Assembly (NCBI GenBank): GCA_022393335.1
Contig: JAJEKB010020331.1
Span: forward strand, 298,191 to 362,190
DNA from: Macrotrachela quadricornifera
Lineage: Eukaryota > Rotifera > Eurotatoria > Philodinida > Philodinidae
Length of the DNA stretch: 64,000 nucleotides
Direction: 5' to 3'
Position 1 is the stretch's first letter. Each line of letters starts with the position of its first letter. The position numbers were made by a program, and so were the translations under genes. Of the stretch, positions 1 to 12,527 are shown piece by piece. The notes under the pieces are model-generated. The model was not told where the DNA came from and did no database searches. It worked only from the letters and a program-made list of their open reading frames with translations.

Positions 1-773
1 CTAGACTAGACAACTCTACATAAACATGTGCTTATCGAGTCAAAGTTTTCTTCAGATTGTTTTGCGTTATAATGGCTTGTGTCATCAAAATTGTCTCGCT
101 TTGATCAATGATTCGCGATTAATCGGTAATTTTTTGTCGAAACCATCAATCACTTGCGATTTTGTTGAGTGAACTAGGAAAAAATCACTAATTTGGATGG
201 TTTATAGCAATTAACTGCACGGTTAACCGGCTCATACATTACGATAAAATTGACGATTTTTATGACATGAAGAATAAACGACATTTATCAAACGTTTTTG
301 TTATAACATAAAAAAACTTCAACAGTTTCGAACGGACTAAATACCTTTTGTTCTTTTCTCAGTTATTTTTTTCATTTTCAAATATTAAAATCTAGTGATA
401 TCGACATGCATTCATACAGTGCTTTCAAATCTTTTTCAAACATCTGATGCTCCTGCTTATAGGTACAGTCTGAGTATAGACTTTTAGCAAAGTGCAAATA
501 ATTTGTGTAATAATAATTACTTGATAGAATTCACTATCGATTAAGGTTAGTTAAAAATCTTTGAATGCAAATTTTCATAAGACCAGATTCGAGTTTTTTC
601 ATCACTATTAATGAGTCTTTTTGTACATGACTATATACAAGACTGAAATTTCAACTATCTATTAGCTATTTTTAGAAAACGATTAATGAGAAGTTATTTC
701 TTGTTCTTGACCCTTGTATCACTCTTTTCTTGCTCTACATGTCTATCAAAAATCTTCGTAGTCTTCACTAAAA
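1..773. other. AT-rich intergenic DNA, nothing recognised
   Basis: No long open frame, splice-bounded exon or clear repeat is visible on either strand. The stretch is ordinary AT-rich sequence up to the left arm of the first inverted repeat. Confidence 0.5.
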
Positions 774-1343
774 CTATTGTCGATTCCAGAAGTAAATGGA
801 AAAAATTCTAGGAGGAATATCTCTCGAACGGATACAGCTAGCGATCGGCAGTTTTCACCAATCGAAAGAGAAGGCGTGGAAGCATCTTTAGACCTACTAG
901 TTAGATGAAGTTTTGATTTTGACCTTTGATTTAGATAGAGGAACTTAAGATCTATAATTCCAGACACAATGCGCTCTCTTACTTTTTCCTACATTTTCAT
1001 CGAAATCCCAAGCTACTATGATAAAAAGTGCAAAAACTTACTAAAAAATCAGTAAAATTCTCTATGATTTGCACACGTTAGTACATGATTCCATTTGCAC
1101 AATGCTAGAATGTAATAAGATAACCATTTGCGTTGTTCAGCTAGCAGGTCATTTTCATGGGTTCTTTTAAATGTTCTTTGAATATGATTAGCTTTACAAG
1201 GATTTCATCTTATACATTATCAGAGAAAAAGATGGTCCCATTCCTTCTCTTTCGATCGGTGAAAACCGCAGGTTGCTAGCTGTATCCGTCCGGGAGATAT
1301 TTCTCCCAGAGTTTTCTTCATTTACTTCTGGAATTGACAATAG
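774..1343. repeat. Foldback element with ~100-bp inverted arms
   Basis: Positions 774-874 are the imperfect reverse complement of 1243-1343; both share the block reading ctagctgtatccgt and a terminal cgattccagaagtaaa-type block. The 370-bp spacer shows no gene. The short open frame on the left arm (746-967, minus) is therefore repeat sequence. The element looks like a non-autonomous foldback transposon, but I could not define a target duplication, so the true ends may lie a little outside. Confidence 0.75.
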
Positions 1344-1484
1344 ATAGATGTTGTCGAATTTCGTGAATTACGAGTTCTTGAGGAATTCTGAATTCAAAAA
1401 CCAATAAGCATCAACTAAAGTACTGAGAAACTGATACGTATGCAGCTACCAATGTACTACAAGAAGCTTAAGAAATGTACAGAA

Positions 1485-2270
1485 TTCAAGGAATGCATAA
1501 AATTCAAGAAGTCAAGGAAATCAAGGAAGTGAAAGAATTCAAGAAGTATGAGGAATGTAAGAGATTAAAGAAATTCTAGGAACTAATTACACGAACAGTA
1601 ACATCAACACCATAACTTGATCTTTTCGATCAAGTCAAATGTAAAAGTTTATTTTATAAATTATAAAATTCATTTATTATACGTTCCTGGAAAGCATACA
1701 TATAATAAATACAGTTCGATTCAAATTGTGTCTAAGCATACAACATGCTACTTTTCAATAGCAACTACTTTAGAAAAAATTCGTCTACAGAATATTTCAA
1801 GTCAGGACGGACCTATTCCACGTATTCTTTTCTATCGCATGGCAATGACGTGCTTTCACTGCACCTCCATCACAAACTGCATTGTTCGCGAAGAAAATGA
1901 ATAAACTTATACGCATTGGAATGTGTAGCGTCAACAATGCAATTTTCACACATCCAAGCAGTAGAATTGCTAACATACATTCGAGACTCTTAGTTACATA
2001 ACTACCATCAGCTTTTACACGATTCTTATCTTTTGCTCTATGAATTTCTTCACATACTGTTATCCTTAGAATCCTTAAATTCCTTGATATCTCTGATATT
2101 CGTCGTTTTCTTCGCATTTTTGACTTCCTTGCTTTTTTTTTGGATGTCGTGGATTCCTTCAATTTCTTGGAGTCCTTGAATTTCATGAATTCCTTGGATT
2201 CTTTAGATTTTTTGGATTCCTTAGATCCTTTGGATTGCTTCAGCTTCTTGAACTCCTTATTCAGGTCGAA
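1485..2270. repeat. Degenerate GGATTCCTT-type satellite in inverted orientation
   Basis: 1490-1582 is built of imperfect 9-12 bp units around gaattcaagga, and 2055-2265 is built of the complementary units (ccttgaattcc, ggattcctt). The two blocks face each other and could pair as a hairpin about 780 bp long. Similar units return at 8990-9240 and 17185-17290. The open frames between them (1617-1904 plus, 1797-2186 minus) have low-complexity, lysine/arginine-rich translations and no recognisable domain, so I do not call genes here. Confidence 0.6.
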
Positions 2271-2319
2271 GAATACGGCAAGAAAATGAGCGGTTTCGGA
2301 GTTTTCCTTAAGTTTTCTG

Positions 2320-3850
2320 GAATTTCATAGAAGCAGTACTCCGGGAAGGAATTTGTCGCGTTTTTTTGCTTTCTTTCCTATCATATCCGACCGAAGCGAG
2401 GAGGAAGTTTCGAGGAAAAAATTCGATAGTTTCCTCGCGAAATGTTTCTTCCTAATGAACCTGAGATATGGTTGTCTCCCATAGGATTACCAACTCTGGA
2501 TCCAATATTTCCGTACGATGAAAACATACGAAGCGCATCCCGTCATATCCAGTCGCTGTGACTTTGTTATGTTTTTGGAATTTTCGGCTCCATTGTTCTG
2601 TTTTTTATGACTTTCGGATTCATTGCTCTGTTTGTTAAGGCTTCTGGGTCCATTTTTCTGGTTTTTAGGACATCCGATCCCATTCCCAGGTTGAGCAATT
2701 GAGCACAGAAACGGCTGGTTCCGTGGTACTCCGGAAATTTCATGGAAGCAGTATTCCCGTTGAACAGATCCGGTAATTGGATCCGTTCTCTTCCGTCCAA
2801 AATCAATTCCTGCCATGTTCCGGCAGGGTTTCTGCTGAAAACGCTGAGTCTTCTGAAGGTTTTAGCCGGAAATTTGTGGAATACGGCTTCAGGAATCATC
2901 GACCTGGGAGGCGGGTATAACAATCCGATACGTCTAAAATCTGGCTTATTCCCGGCTAGATAGATGGAGGTTCAGGAATGTTTCCGATTGGATAAGGATT
3001 TTGTTTATGATAGTTTTGATCGTTTCCGATGGGATTTGTGCGAGAAGCTGCCGGAAATGCATGGAAAAGCTACCATTTTCTGCAGATTCCTGCCGGATTC
3101 GGAAGTGGGAATTATCGACCCGAGTAATATCGGATTGAATCTGGCCTTTTGCGCTGCGTTTACGGTTAGATATGATATATTCCTGAACGGTTCGAAACAG
3201 GATGTCATAAATTTTCTGAAGAAATTCTGTCCGACTATCGTAGTTTTCCAAGATGATACTGAACACAGGATTTGCAGGAAAGTTAACAGATCTGATACGG
3301 TGCTTTCCAGCCCAGAATATCCGTTCTATTTTTTGTATGTATTCCGGATGGTTCCGGGCGGAAATCCCTTGGAATCGGCCGAAACCAGCGGAAAATATTT
3401 GTTTCCTGCTCCCAGATCAAAAACTCAGACGTAAGATCGTATGAAATACATACAAGGTCTTTGAATATGGGCAAAATCTTACAATATGATTGATTGTCCT
3501 GGGCTGGTTCGAGACGGATCGAGAAGCCAGAATCATCGTCCTAGGTAGCCCAGGACGAAGATTCCAGCGTCAGGAAACCGCCCGAACTGGTCGGAAAGAG
3601 GAAGAAAAATCACCATTTCCGACAGGAAAACACTGGAAATCGATGAAACATGGAAGCAGTATTCCAATGATCGCATTCAGCTGCCGGTTTTGACAGGCTC
3701 CTGTCGGTTCCGGGTGGAATCGAACAAATCCAGTCATCGATTTCGTTCATCGGAATACTGCTTCCATGAAATGTCCAGAATTGTCCGTAACCGATCGGTT
3801 CCGGATCGGATCGTTCAACCTGGATCTGTCTTTATGTTACAGTTTCTTAA
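2320..3850. repeat. GC-richer repeat element with internal inverted copies
   Basis: The motif catggaagcagtattcc occurs near 2735 and 3646, in a diverged form near 2327, and inverted near 3751. About 120 bp around 2691-2815 matches the reverse complement of about 3690-3805. Base composition is visibly richer in G+C (many ccgga and ggaacc words) than the flanks, which suggests a different origin. The longest frame, 2964-3434 plus (156 codons), has no recognisable domain and is crossed by frames on the other strand, so it is probably not a gene. The element type is unknown. Confidence 0.55.
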
Positions 3851-4002
3851 TACTCTGTCATGTTTTTCATAGTTTTGGATTCAGGACTCCTCAAAAATCC
3901 ATAATTCACAAAATTCGGTCAGTAATGTACAGCTCTCTAAGTTGCGTTGCCAACTCATTAATTGATCTAAGTTTTAAAACGAAAAATTTACATTTTACTT
4001 AC

Positions 4003-4174
4003 CCACGAGAAGAAAAACGTACAGCCAAGTTGTACATTTTTGCCTTTTAAGAAAAGTTGCCGGATCTTGTGGATGAACATCATCATCATCATATTCATCA
4101 GGTTCGGGTATAAAAAGATTGTAATTATAAATATGCTTATAAAACCAATACAATAAATCTTTAGGCTTCATCAT
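4003..4174 (-). pseudogene. Orphan 5' exon of a type II membrane protein, gene truncated
   Basis: From an ATG at 4174 the frame encodes about 57 residues: an acidic stretch (EPDEYDDDD), then DPATFLKRQKCTTWLYVFLLV, the start of a hydrophobic segment. It stops at a consensus donor (G|GTAAGT at 4002-3997), beyond which the frame closes after two codons. This is how the first exon of a one-pass membrane protein would look, and the layout resembles N-termini of large bdelloid membrane-protein families; that comparison is from memory. No continuing exon is visible downstream, where the repeat at 2320-3850 begins. I therefore read it as a gene cut short by repeat insertion. Confidence 0.35.
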
Positions 4175-4214
4175 GAAAGATGAGTGGATTGGGCCAATCA
4201 ATTCTTTCAAAGAA

Positions 4215-5665
4215 TGAAGTATTTGTTACTTGTAAATTCGCAAAACAATTTGATTAGTTTTTTCTAGAAATAAAGTTTTGATTAAAGATAAAGGTAGCGA
4301 ATTTAGAGCAAAATTGATAATTTATTCAGAGAAAAGAATCTTCCAGAAGTTTTCGAGAATTATTAAAAATTGCAAGCCGAAAAAATCATATTTGAATTAG
4401 TTAAACTGAATTTTTAGCGAGCAACTTGAATAAGTTTACTGATCGGAAAAATTCTAAAATAAGAAAAAAAATAATTGAGAGAAGTTTTCTATGTCAGGAT
4501 TGACAACAAAAAGTACTTTAAATAACTCCCTTAGCTGTAGTCAGGATCTAAAACCCGAAATTGACGATGTAGTTGCATGTATCCGTGTTTGTCCGCACAG
4601 TAAACTATCTATTTATGCCAGAGAAAAAAGTAAATCAATCATTTCTCGACTCAGTATTCTCAAATCCTGTAACTCGGGAGTATGCATAGATCCTCAAATT
4701 CTGAAATGTGGAGAATCTCCATGGGTCCTCAATTACTCTATACTGGAGGTATCGTTGGAGCCTCAAATGCGGTATACTGGCAATACTCTTGTCTTTCCTG
4801 GTATATTAATACGTCTCTGGGCACTACTTATTCAAAATAAACAGGAGACAAGAAAAAAAAGAAGTAATTCACTTCTGTTTATACTCCAGTTAACAAAAGA
4901 TGCTTCATAATTTATTCTTCTCTTTGTTGCTTGGTATAAAAAAAAAAGTAATAGGGAAATTACGTGTAAGAGAAATTAGAAAGAAAAGACATTAGAATAA
5001 TGAAACAAAGGTGTTTGTAACTAAGAAAACATTACTATCAGAAAAAATGAAATAATCAATCATCAAGAAAAAGAAAAAGAAAAACAAACAAAATTACAGT
5101 AATCGTATTGTCATAACGGAAAATATTCGAGCGAATACCAGGTGCACTACTTTAGCTCAGTTATTGATACTGACAAACAGATACCTTAATGATTGAAGAC
5201 TTGTACAGTCGAGGGACCTAGTGAATCGCTTTAATCTACGCTGCTTAGATTTAATTATCATAAGAAATATTATTTTAAATTCGAAAAGAGAGTCTTAAAC
5301 AAAAACTTTGACCAGTTTTAGAATAAAAGACTTAATGAAAGATGTAAAAAAAAATAATCAATGTTAATAACATCCTACAAATGATTGCGAGTTGTCAACT
5401 AAAAGGAATGCACAACAGTCGAAACTGATGAAGAAAAAAGTATATACTTCTATAACATTTTCTAATTATTTTCAGTGCTGATTTCTACCTCATCTTTTCC
5501 TAACTTTTATCAAGGAAATTAAAGGATTCAAAATGCACGACTCGCTTGATTATCGAACCATGTTTTCACTCTTTTTTTTTCTAGTATCATAAAAATGCAC
5601 AGAAGAAGAAGCAATCCAACTAAGAAAGAAAAAGAAACAAAAAAAAAGTTTTTACTGAAATTTCT
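4215..5665. other. AT-rich intergenic DNA, one unsupported frame
   Basis: The frame at 4491-4910 plus (139 codons) begins with ATG but its translation has no recognisable domain, signal peptide or splice context. The remainder is A-rich with poly-A and poly-T tracts. I see no supported gene. Confidence 0.4.
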
Positions 5666-6725
5666 TGTAAGATGCACGGAAAGCAAAAGTAAAGTAAAAA
5701 AAAAAATTTTTTGATTTTCATAAACCATTCGATAGGGAGTTTCAAGGCGGGCAAGAATATATATGCCTTACATTTTTTAAACCTTTTTGCTCGTTGAAAA
5801 ATTCAAAAAAAGCCGGAAGGCGTGAAAAACAGATAGTTTGGCAAGTTTTCATAGATTCTTCTTTGTTTAAACTATATTACGAAATGAAATCTTCTAGTTT
5901 AATTTTTCTGATTCATCATAAAATACTGAATAAGAAAGTAGTTTTAAATCATTTTTTTAGAACAAAGTATTAATTCACAAAATAATTTCTCAAGAACCAT
6001 ATTCAAAAACCGGAACTTAATTTTGGAAGTCTATTATAGATATTTCTAGAGATGAAAGAGTCAATATTTATACATGGTTAGATTGATCAGATGCGTAACT
6101 TCAAAGTTATGAAGAGTTTTTTTCAAAAATTCCTTTTACTCGCTGGGAAAAGCCGATTTTATCAAATTCTAAAGAAAATAGTCAGGATTTTGTTCATATT
6201 TCTCAGTTTTTATTATCAAAACTAAATTTTTTACAATAAGATTATCTTATTTAGAATCAACATAAAAAATTGAGTCAATTACCATATATCTCGAACAGTT
6301 TCCTTACCTTTTATTTTTTCATAAAAATTTTAATTACCATTTCAAGAGAAAACTCAAAAAAAAACTTGAAGTAATCGAAAATGATAAAACTATGTCATTG
6401 GAAAATTATTTTGTAAATTAATACTCTGTTCTAAAAATATGGTTTAAAAATAGTTTCTTATTCAGTATTCTATGATAAATCAGAAAAATTAAACTAGAAG
6501 ATTCCGTCTCGTTATATATTTTAATAAAAACAAAATCTATGAAAACCTGCCAAATTACCTGTTTTTCCCCATCTTCCGAGTTTTTTCCATTTTTCTACCA
6601 GCAAAAAGGTTTTAAAAAACTCAAGATATACATATTCTTGCCCGTCTTGAAATTTTCTATCGAATGATTTATGAAAATCAAAAAAATTTTTTTTTACTTT
6701 ATTTTTGCTTTGCGTGCATCTTACA
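5666..6725. repeat. Large foldback element with ~330-bp inverted arms
   Basis: The left arm from 5666 (tgtaagatgcacg) matches the reverse complement of the right arm ending at 6725 (cgtgcatcttaca). Similarity runs inward to about 5995 and 6397 with scattered mismatches and indels. The spacer is about 400 bp and contains no recognisable coding sequence. Open frames inside, such as 5528-5728 minus, are artefacts of the arms. It looks like a non-autonomous foldback or MITE-like transposon, old enough for the arms to have diverged. Confidence 0.8.
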
Positions 6726-6795
6726 TAAATTAAGAAAGTGAACCCAATTAACTCTCAATTCTTCACACATTTATTTGCAATATTCTTTATTACTT

Positions 6796-7310
6796 AGGAT
6801 AGACCAAAAGTAATTGTCGTCACTATTCTATATCCTTAATCGAAAGTTTGAATAAATTTTCTATTTTTATTTATTAATAGAGAAAACGAAGATCTATATT
6901 TTTCTTCTATTGAATTGCTCTTCAATCAATACTATAATATGAAATTTCAATAAAAACTATTTTTGTGTACAACTTCACAAATATGTGAGACAGGTCAAGT
7001 ACCCACATCTTGCATTTCAGTTTTCAATCACTCAATAGGTCGTATAAAATAAAATAAAATAAGATATACCATAACATACAACGTGAAAATGATAACAATT
7101 GCCATAAGATCATTAATTTTATATTTGCACGTTTTGCTTTGATCATGGACAAAATTTTGAACGACCAATATTCGATTGTCTGAAAATAATATTTTTTTCG
7201 TGCAAGATGAATTTATTTTTTCTCATTTCATCTTGTCATCACTTGATATCTTTTATTTAAAAAAAGTAAAATACGTCAGAAGATACAGCGTAAAAAGTTC
7301 TACAATATTA
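6796..7310. repeat. Dispersed repeat with TTAGGATAGACC end, first copy
   Basis: Position 6796 begins aggatagaccaaaagtaatt, matching the starts of copies at 25559 and 63694. A diverged internal core (ataacatacaacgtgaaaa) lies near 7061-7100, about 265 bp in, the same spacing as in the copy at 25559. A second, better preserved core (agatacagcgtaaaaagttctacaat) lies at 7266-7310. No transposase frame is visible. Confidence 0.55.
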
Positions 7311-7420
7311 TTCCTCCCAAAAAAACAACAAGCTTCCGCCAGACTTCCCCAAAACAATCATTTTTTATTGTACGACGCGATGTTTCTTTTTCCTTATCTC
7401 AAATATAAAATAAACTGTTC

Positions 7421-9700
7421 TTAAAAAGTCAAGACTAGGCCTTATAATAGCGAAGAACGAGTCGAAATACTATAGAAGGCTCTTTCAAAAATTGCAAAAT
7501 TCCGAAAATCATTATAATGCAATATAATCACTTTGTGGTTTCCTTTTGCATAATAGTTCATTTGTAACAGAATTTTACTCGTAAAAATATGTAGCCCGGG
7601 TGAAACTGCATCGTACTATATATAATTGAAAAAAGATTTTTACGACAAAACATACGCCCCTTAACTCACTATTCTTATGCTATCATGTTAAAAAGTACAT
7701 GAAAACTTATCCACAAATTTGGAATTCTACGACTTAGTGCAATATAAGGTTTGAAAGAGCGGAACTTGCTCTATCCATGGGAATGAGATTCTGTTATTAA
7801 AAGACGATCAAAATAAAAATTCATCGCATTTTTTCTTAATATTACGCAAGAATATACCCATAAACCATTTATCACATACACAAAGTTGATCCTCGATTTG
7901 GATGAAACTTAGACTATTTGTAGAGCTTTTAATTCTGAACATTTTGATAAAAAAAAATTTTCAAAAAACTTTTGTTTTAATGAAGATATTGTCAAAACAC
8001 TAAATGCAGTAAACATCTAAAATCATCAAAAAAGGTAAGGTGCAATTAATGTAAAATGAGAGTAGATTTTTGTTTTCGTTTGTTTATATATGGTTCGATA
8101 GAGCGTGGAACCTTGATCACAAATATATATTTTTTATTTCGACTAGATTGCTGTTTGATTGAGAAAAACGCTAAACAAGTTGGATGACTACACATATCGT
8201 ATATTCAGCCATATTTAAATTATTTTACAAAAATTGTTTAATTTCAAGATCATTTATTGTGTGAAACTTTTTTTAAATATCATATTCTAAGTCAGCGTGA
8301 AAAACTGAATTAAAAAATGCTATTTCGTTAGAATTAAAGTCAAAAAAAGTTTCAAAAAATTCTATTAAACATAGATAGGGTACTACAAAAGTTATTGCAG
8401 CCTGGCTCTTCTAAAAGCTTCAGTTTGCATTGAAGTATTTTGTTATATTACTTACGAGGGAACCTTCCCAGGTGACATCCTCCGTTTGGGCTCATATTTT
8501 GCCTATAGACAGGACGCATAGTATAGATAAGAATCCTAAAATGGTTCGTCCCCATAGTTTGTTCTTGTTGAGATACTGCGTTTTTAGGTATTGGAATAAC
8601 TCACTGCCGTGGTCTTCCTCAGGGACATCAAAAAAACTCATTTTCGAATTTCAACTTGAAACTTTGTATAAAGAGAGGTCTCAATGAGAGTCGTTTATTG
8701 TGAAAGTTTCAGATCTATTCCTGGTTCCTATCTTAAGATACGGCTTTGGTAACCTATTGTCGCTGGTAGGGGCAAGTTTTGATGTTCGTATTTGCCATCA
8801 AAAGCATTCAGGAGAGCTGAAACTTTTACAATAAACGATTCTCATTGAGACCTCTCTCTATACAAAGTTTCAAGTTGAAATTCGAAAATGAGTTTTTCTG
8901 ATGTCCCTCAGGGGGACTACAGCAGTGAGTTATTCACGGGGTAAAGAGCGGAAGCCTCGAATTCGAAATCCAAAATAATTTAATGGAATCCTAGGGAATC
9001 CTAGGGAGCCAAACAGAATTCTAGAAGCAAATAGAATCCAAAAATCTAATAACTACCAGAGGATTTCAGGGTTCCAAAATAATATAATTTTCATTAAAAA
9101 ACTTTTAAAAAGTCATAGAGAATCCGACGGAATCCTAAGGAAGCAGGAGAAATTCTTTGGAATCTTTAGGAATCTCGAAAAATTACCAGAATCCTCAGGA
9201 ACCCCAAAGAATCAACGGAGTCCGATGGAATTCAAGACACCAGATTCCGCTCTTTCCCCCTTGGTTTCAACTCTCAATACCTATTTCCATCTAGCTGCAT
9301 TATCTGTATTTTATGTGTCTTTTTTTATTCCGATATTCATGAATGTCTCCTGATAAGAGAGCGACACGAAATTAATCACATCAATAGTAGAAATTTATTT
9401 TATGAATAGTCATTTTTCACACAATAGAGTTATTCATTTGTATCGACAATGCTTCGTTTAGAACTGCTGTTTACTCTTTTTCTGAATTGAAAAATATTAA
9501 ATTCAGTAAATCCATGATTTAGTCGCAACTCAGTATCAATATAACAATATCGCCGACTAATCGCGATTTTTGAAGACATGGGAACCACAAAGTGATTATA
9601 TCGCATTATAATGATTTTCGAAATTTTCAATTTTTGAAAGAGCCTTCTATAGTATTTCGACTTGTTCTTTGTTATCACAAGGCCTAGACTTAACTTTTTT
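7421..9700. repeat. Inverted repeat pair of ~120 bp enclosing 2 kb
   Basis: 7421-7543 matches the reverse complement of 9581-9700 closely, including gtcgaaatactatagaagg and cattataatg blocks. The enclosed 2 kb contains a second hairpin (8593-8937) and a block of ggaatcctagg-type satellite units (8990-9240), but no recognisable transposase. The frame 9430-9804 minus overlaps the right arm and has no domain. This could be the terminal repeats of one long element or two inverted copies of a smaller one. Confidence 0.7.
8593..8937. repeat. Hairpin element, 120-bp arms, ~100-bp loop
   Basis: 8593-8712 is the near-perfect reverse complement of 8817-8937; termini read aataactcactgc and gcagtgagttatt. 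The loop carries no coding sequence. The open frame 8430-8687 reads through the left arm and is spurious. The high arm identity suggests a more recent insertion than the enclosing inverted pair at 7421-9700. Confidence 0.85.
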
Positions 9701-9806
9701 ATAACCAAAATGATCAGCGAAAAAAATTCTACAAACTCCGAAATTTTGACTGAATTTGAAGATACTTTCGTAAATGGTGGGAGGATTCTCTCAGAATCAC
9801 ACATAA

Positions 9807-9976
9807 CTAATCAAAACTATTCTGAAATATATCTGATTTCAAAATCAGAATCGTCATTTTCACGTGTAAAAGTCATAGGTCAAAGATCAAGGGTCAAAGA
9901 CCAAAAAATGATCTTTGCATCCAAAAATGACGATTCTTATTTCAAGTCAGATATATTGCAGAATAGTTTTGATTAG
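9807..9976. repeat. Short hairpin element (170 bp)
   Basis: The left arm 9807-9870 (ctaatcaaaactattctg) is the reverse complement of 9913-9976 (cagaatagttttgattag) with few mismatches. The ~43-bp loop contains three spaced copies of ggtcaaaga or a one-base variant. It is a compact MITE-like foldback, sitting just outside the right arm of the 7421-9700 pair. Confidence 0.8.
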
Positions 9977-12527
9977 TCATTCTATTTTCAAATATTCATT
10001 TTCTCTTCAAATTTGTTTTAGAGTGGGCGAGGATGACTCAGAATGGACAAGAAAAAAATTATTTGCTTCCATTATTCATAATTTTTATTTCGAAACGGTT
10101 TAAGGTAGGATTTAATAAATTCACAATTTCAAGTGCTATAGATTTGTATAAGGGCCCAGTGAAATGGGATCAGAGTGAGTCAGAGGGTAAGTTACTAATA
10201 TCTTTAATATCAAAAACTAAAATATTCAATAACCTATCTTGGTTGAATGAGGATATAGACCAATGTTGTCAGCTATCACAGCCAGAAATTTCGAATTACA
10301 AGGTCAAAATCCGGAAAATTACGACAAATTTTTCCGCTGAATCCAAAAAAATGCTTATCGGTTGGCTTTTGTCGGCCAGAACAAATCTCCCTAAATCTTC
10401 TTCATAATTAAATCATTTATTATCTCACAAGAACATATTTTAATATAAGAAAAAAAATTTAACATAGAAATTCACAAAATAATAAGCTAGATATATAAAA
10501 GGTTGTAAATATTAAAACCCATTATGAATTAATACAGTTGTTAATAGAATATTTTTGATTAGAATGAACAAATTCTAATAGTTACGATTTTCATAGTCTT
10601 CCGAAATTTACACACAGGGTAATGAAGAGTTTAATCGAATTTATAATTCAGGCCGAATAAATTGTGTTGGCCTACGATTTCGTTCATCATTCTATAAGCC
10701 TTTCATTGTTAAAAAGCTGTATAAAGAAGTTGATGAATTTTTTAACGAGACTACTAAAATAGAGCTGTAAACCACTGATCGATCGAAAAATAAAAAAGTT
10801 TTTTTTTTTCATCTGAACAAATAAATAAAACATAATTCAAAAATATTCTCTAAAATCCAAAACATTCCGGAACCCAGAAAAAAACTTCGGAAAAATTAAG
10901 AAAATACGGAGTTTTTCTGGAAAATCTAGAAGAGTTGGTAACACTGGTATAGATGTGACTGTGTAGTCATTCATCACTAAATTGACTCTGTTTCCTTCAA
11001 AATCTTGTGAAAGTAGAATTTACTATATATCATTTGACACCTCAAAAAACCCTAAAACATGGTATATTTGTTTTTTTATTCAAGTTTGAGTAGATTGTTT
11101 TATTCAGTAAGGTCCTTTCAGCATCGTTCTACGAACTTTTGGTCAATCCTAGTAGTATCGGTAGTGTAAACAAGATACTGCTAAAAGCATAAACTTCGCC
11201 AACGCTTGGTACGAAACAGAATGAAACATGTTTCATTGAATTTTTTTGTTCTGTGTATTGAAAGTAATTTATAGCTTGGCTATTACTTTGAGCATAAAAT
11301 ACTGGTGAAAGATGAAGAAGCCACTTCAATGATTTCGAAATGTCTTTATATAAGGATAAAGAAAATTGTGAATTCAGTCACAGAACGAAAGCATTATTGG
11401 TTCTTACCTCTTACACAAACCCTTCAGTCATCTTTTCTTTCACTCAAATAATAGCGATGCTTTCTTCCAAAAAATAAACTGCACAAATTATTTTTTTTGA
11501 GAGCGAAGAGTTGCTTTAGAGTAGTCATCCTATTCCACGATATTACTCATTGCGCAATCAATTTCGCATCCAGAATCATTTGCAACTCCGAAATTGAACA
11601 TAATTCTCAAGAGATGTTGTCCGAGTCTGTCTAATTTTGCTTCAATGCAATTTCCGGAACTCCGTTCCTAATTCACTCACTTATTTCAGATATTTATCTT
11701 TGACCACATAAGGCAAGTTGAGGCTTAAGATAAGACGAAATTCTGAAATCGCATGTAATTTCAGAAATTGAAGAAACTTGAATGTTGTGATACAATCCGG
11801 GTTAGTTCAATATTTTGCGGAATTTCGGTATCGAATGGAACTGATTCTGCAGTGCGTAACATTGGGGAATAGGATGTATTTTCTTGTTTTAGATCATATT
11901 ATTAGATTATTTTCTGCCTATTTAATATCGGTGATATAGGAATCTAGAGATATTTATAATCGTTCCATATGATCTATCGCCAACCTATTAGAGAAATCAT
12001 TGATAAAAAGTATGAGCGTGCAGACACAATTTGGAGTTGTCTTTTATACAATGGCTAGTTCAATTTACGACTCGTTCAAGTCGCGCAATAGCAGCGTATT
12101 ATGCACCTCTAAGCTAGATCACCATACTTTAATGTGTTCCCGTCTTTTCTCTTCAATCTTAAGGGAGACCGTATGAGGAAGTCGATCATTTGCCAATAAA
12201 GACACATTATAGACAGAAATAGTGTATGTTTTATTTTATCAAACGGTTCTATATGTGTTGATCGGCTTATAAAAAAAATTGTTAGAATCCTACAATATTA
12301 TTTGATCAAGAAATAGGCTTTGGAGCATGGAGGACTCGTACAAAATAAGACATAAGAGTCATCTTCAGTAATTTATGTATATCTCTGTCATATTTCGTCC
12401 TTTTTCTCTCGGTAACAGTTTATTCGAAAGGGTAAGGGAAGCTGAACAAAAATACCTTACATTGCTTTCTAGAAAATTGAATCTTCGTATTGAAAAACTC
12501 CCTTTTCTGAAAATTTGTCGCATTTTT
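9977..12527. other. AT-rich intergenic DNA, no supported gene
   Basis: The frame 10033-10407 plus (124 codons) starts with ATG but shows no domain or splice signal that I recognise. Other frames are under 70 codons. No repeat structure was resolved by eye. Confidence 0.4.

Noticed and set aside
2964..3434. 156-codon frame in the GC-richer repeat
   Set aside because: No domain, opposing open frames on the other strand and inverted repeat context; probably repeat DNA.
4491..4910. 139-codon frame beginning with ATG
   Set aside because: The translation has no recognisable domain, and no splice signals or promoter support it.
9430..9804. 124-codon minus frame
   Set aside because: Overlaps the right arm of an inverted repeat and has no domain.
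10033..10407. 124-codon plus frame
   Set aside because: No domain or gene context; kept only as part of the intergenic description.
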